From an uncultured Asticcacaulis sp. (GTDB taxonomy: Bacteria; Pseudomonadota; Alphaproteobacteria; Caulobacterales; Caulobacteraceae), in assembly GCA_946480125.1 (NCBI GenBank), contig CAMLIY010000177.1, positions 1 through 6,490 on the forward strand: a stretch of DNA of 6,490 nt, written 5' to 3'. Made by a program: the position numbers and the translations under genes. Within the stretch, counting starts at the first letter, position 1. Every line of letters starts with the position of its first letter. Positions 5,054-6,490 of the stretch are shown piece after piece. The notes under the pieces are model-generated. The model was not told the origin of the DNA. It saw nothing but the letters and a program-made list of their open reading frames with translations, and did not search any database.

Positions 5054-6490
5054 TTAACTGTCACGGCGGGGCTTAAAGCCGGGCTTTCCGCCTGGACGCG
5101 CCCCGGAGGGACGATCGCCGCGTGGCGCGCCTTTGAAGCCCCCTCCCGCAGGGCGATCCGAACGCGGTCTGTCGGACTTGAACGCGCCACCGGCCGGACG
5201 TGATTTATCACCATAAGTCTTGCGTTCGCCGCCAGAAGCGCCATCACGCGATGCGTAAGGTTTCTTGAACGCCGGCCTATCTTCACGTGAGTGGGTTCCA
5301 GCGGAACGTTCGCTGCCCTCACGGTTGGGTTTCATATAAGAACGGCGTTCGCCGCCTTCAGCGCCGTCACGGGCGGCATAAGGCTTTTTGAATGCCGGCC
5401 TGTCCTCACGAGAATTGGCACCTTGGGGGCGATCGCCATAATCGCGTTTTGGGCGATCACTATATGCCCGTTCGCCACCGGCATTATCGCGTGACGCATA
5501 AGGCTTTTTGAAAGCCGGACGCTCCGGACGATCCCCTTGTGGACGCTCGCTGCGTTCAGGGCGCGGAGTCCACTTCTTTTCACCGGCAGCGCCACCGAAT
5601 TCACGCTTGGCGCGCTCGTAGGCGCCCGCTTCACCAGCGGGCGGCGCGCCATCACGCGACGCGTAAGGCTTTTTGAACGCCGGACGATCACCTTGCGGAC
5701 GATCGCCATAATCACGTTTCGGACGATCATAGGTGCGTTCACCGCCCGCATTTTCACGGGCGGCATAGGGCTTCTTGAAGGCTGGACGGTCGCCATCTGC
5801 ACGGGGCGGACGATCACCAAAGTCGCGCTTGGGGCGATCCCCATAAGGTTTACGTTCGGTACCCTCGGCACGCGGCTTCCATTCCCTGGGCTTATCGCCG
5901 AATGGCTTCTTGTCGCCAAAATCACGGCGTGGTTTGAATTCACCTTCGGGTGATGGCCGGCGATCACGCGCTTCGCCATCCCCTTCAAAACGCGGACGCT
6001 CATCAAAATCGCGCTCTTTAAAGTCGCGCTTTTCAAACTCGGTGCGCGGCTTCCATTCCTTCGGTTTATCACCGAACTTCTTGTCGCCGAACTTTTTGGC
6101 GCCAAAAGCCGGCTTATCGCCGAAACCCTTCTTCTCAAAACGATCACCGCCACCGCGACGGCCGGCGGGGGTACCGCCTTCGCTGCTGAGGCGCTGCATC
6201 GGCGCGCTGCGCGTTTGCGAGGCGCCCTCCGGCGGCAGGTTGCGCAACTGGATAACTTCACCCAGCAATTCGCGGATGACGCGCGGACCGATTTCCTCAA
6301 CCTCGCCCGGCTCCAGATTGCCGAGCTGGAACGGACCATAAGCCAGGCGGATCAGGCGATTGACCTTCAGGCCGATCGATTCCAGCACCTTGCGGACTTC
6401 ACGGTTCTTGCCTTCGGTGATCGAGACGGTGATCCAGACATTGGCGCGGCCATCGGCCTTTTCAGCCAGCTTGTCGAGCGTGGCTTCCAT
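5054..6490 (-). CDS. rluB: 23S rRNA pseudouridine synthase, RsuA/RluB family, 3' part with long low-complexity tail
   Basis: RluB-type enzymes convert U2605 of 23S rRNA (E. coli numbering) to pseudouridine. The start and the catalytic Asp lie beyond the right edge: the Met at 6490 aligns with the inside of the family domain (usually preceded by a YGPI-like turn), so it is not the start. Residues 1-67 from that Met are the end of the synthase domain, with the hallmark EGKNREVRKVLESIGLKVNR (26-45), LIRLAYGPFQLGNL (46-59) and PGEVEEI (61-67). From about 105 to 478 the protein is a tail rich in R, K, D, G and P, with only scattered aromatics, predicted disordered and RNA-binding in character. The tail contains FGDKP[KR]EWKPR twice (139-149, 197-207), DRPKRD[FY]GDRP three times, and RPAFKKPYA five times. 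It ends GGKPGFKPRRDS. Such tails are common on alphaproteobacterial RluB; their role is not established. rsmD follows at once. Confidence 0.92.
   Translation of the reverse strand: MEATLDKLAEKADGRANVWITVSITEGKNREVRKVLESIGLKVNRLIRLAYGPFQLGNLEPGEVEEIGPRVIRELLGEVIQLRNLPPEGASQTRSAPMQRLSSEGGTPAGRRGGGDRFEKKGFGDKPAFGAKKFGDKKFGDKPKEWKPRTEFEKRDFKERDFDERPRFEGDGEARDRRPSPEGEFKPRRDFGDKKPFGDKPREWKPRAEGTERKPYGDRPKRDFGDRPPRADGDRPAFKKPYAARENAGGERTYDRPKRDYGDRPQGDRPAFKKPYASRDGAPPAGEAGAYERAKREFGGAAGEKKWTPRPERSERPQGDRPERPAFKKPYASRDNAGGERAYSDRPKRDYGDRPQGANSREDRPAFKKPYAARDGAEGGERRSYMKPNREGSERSAGTHSREDRPAFKKPYASRDGASGGERKTYGDKSRPAGGAFKSDRPRSDRPAGGGFKGAPRGDRPSGARPGGKPGFKPRRDS
5216..5791 (-). repeat. Degenerate tandem repeats in the rluB tail (five RPAFKKPYA units)
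   Basis: The core RPAFKKPYA[AS]R[DE] occurs at 5791-5756, 5689-5654, 5524-5489, 5404-5369 and 5281-5246 (with the preceding acidic residue), spaced by 34, 55, 40 and 41 codons. Between cores the units carry variants of GGERxY, DRPKRDYGDRPQG and SRED. The first two units match the DRPKRDYGDRPQG spacer best; the second has an insertion (about 281-318) with an AYERAKREFGG variant. At the DNA level the copies differ mainly at third codon positions. Confidence 0.85.

Noticed and set aside
5332..6339. 335-codon minus-strand frame overlapping rluB in another frame
   Set aside because: It is an Arg/Val/Ser-rich out-of-frame shadow of the repeats; the overlapping frame carries the recognisable RluB domain and ends right before rsmD.
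5537..6341. Long plus-strand open frames (5537-5953 and 5910-6341) opposite rluB
   Set aside because: They mirror the biased codons of the Arg/Lys/Asp/Gly-rich tail; their translations are compositionally odd, have no family features, and no RBS supports them.

Overview
The window fits an alphaproteobacterium, most likely in the order Caulobacterales. Several things point there: a DUF3035/BamF-type lipoprotein directly after lspA, an endonuclease-type MutL (as expected where MutH is absent), an rluB-rsmD pair with a very long basic low-complexity RluB tail, and a perfect TTAA-N7-TTAA box (CtrA-type) in the one AT-rich spacer. Coding DNA is moderately GC-rich, lower than I would expect for Caulobacter crescentus and closer to a genus such as Asticcacaulis. 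The genus is inference from composition only. No IS element, phage gene, CRISPR array, tRNA or rRNA is visible, and the region reads as ordinary chromosomal housekeeping DNA.

Left part, plus strand (1-1918): the 3' end of lspA (signal peptidase II), then an outer-membrane lipoprotein of the BamF family (455-1027) that would itself be an LspA substrate, then a strong intrinsic terminator (1074-1105). A separate gene follows for a methyltransferase-fold protein with a Sec signal peptide (1133-1918), so the enzyme is predicted to sit in the periplasm.

Centre, plus strand (1919-4044): a 191-bp leader with a perfect 14-bp palindrome and an adjacent hairpin, then complete mutL (2110-3990) with both the GHKL ATPase motifs and the endonuclease motifs. 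The gene is followed by a perfect 17-bp-stem hairpin (4007-4044), probably acting as a terminator between convergent genes.

Spacer (4045-4466): this AT-rich interval is not empty. On the minus strand it holds a well-formed 49-codon reading frame (4112-4261) with a good Shine-Dalgarno sequence and one strongly predicted transmembrane helix. Upstream lie a TTAA-N7-TTAA box, an 8-bp inverted repeat and a weak sigma-70-like promoter. This possible cell-cycle-regulated small membrane protein is the most novel item in the window.

Right part, minus strand (4467-6490): rluB, entering from the right edge with only the end of its catalytic domain and its tail in view, followed 11-14 bases later by rsmD. 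Both modify rRNA (23S pseudouridine and 16S m2G966) and are probably co-transcribed and translationally coupled. The RluB tail has five copies of an identical nonapeptide encoded by clearly different synonymous codons, which suggests selection on the tail's protein sequence.
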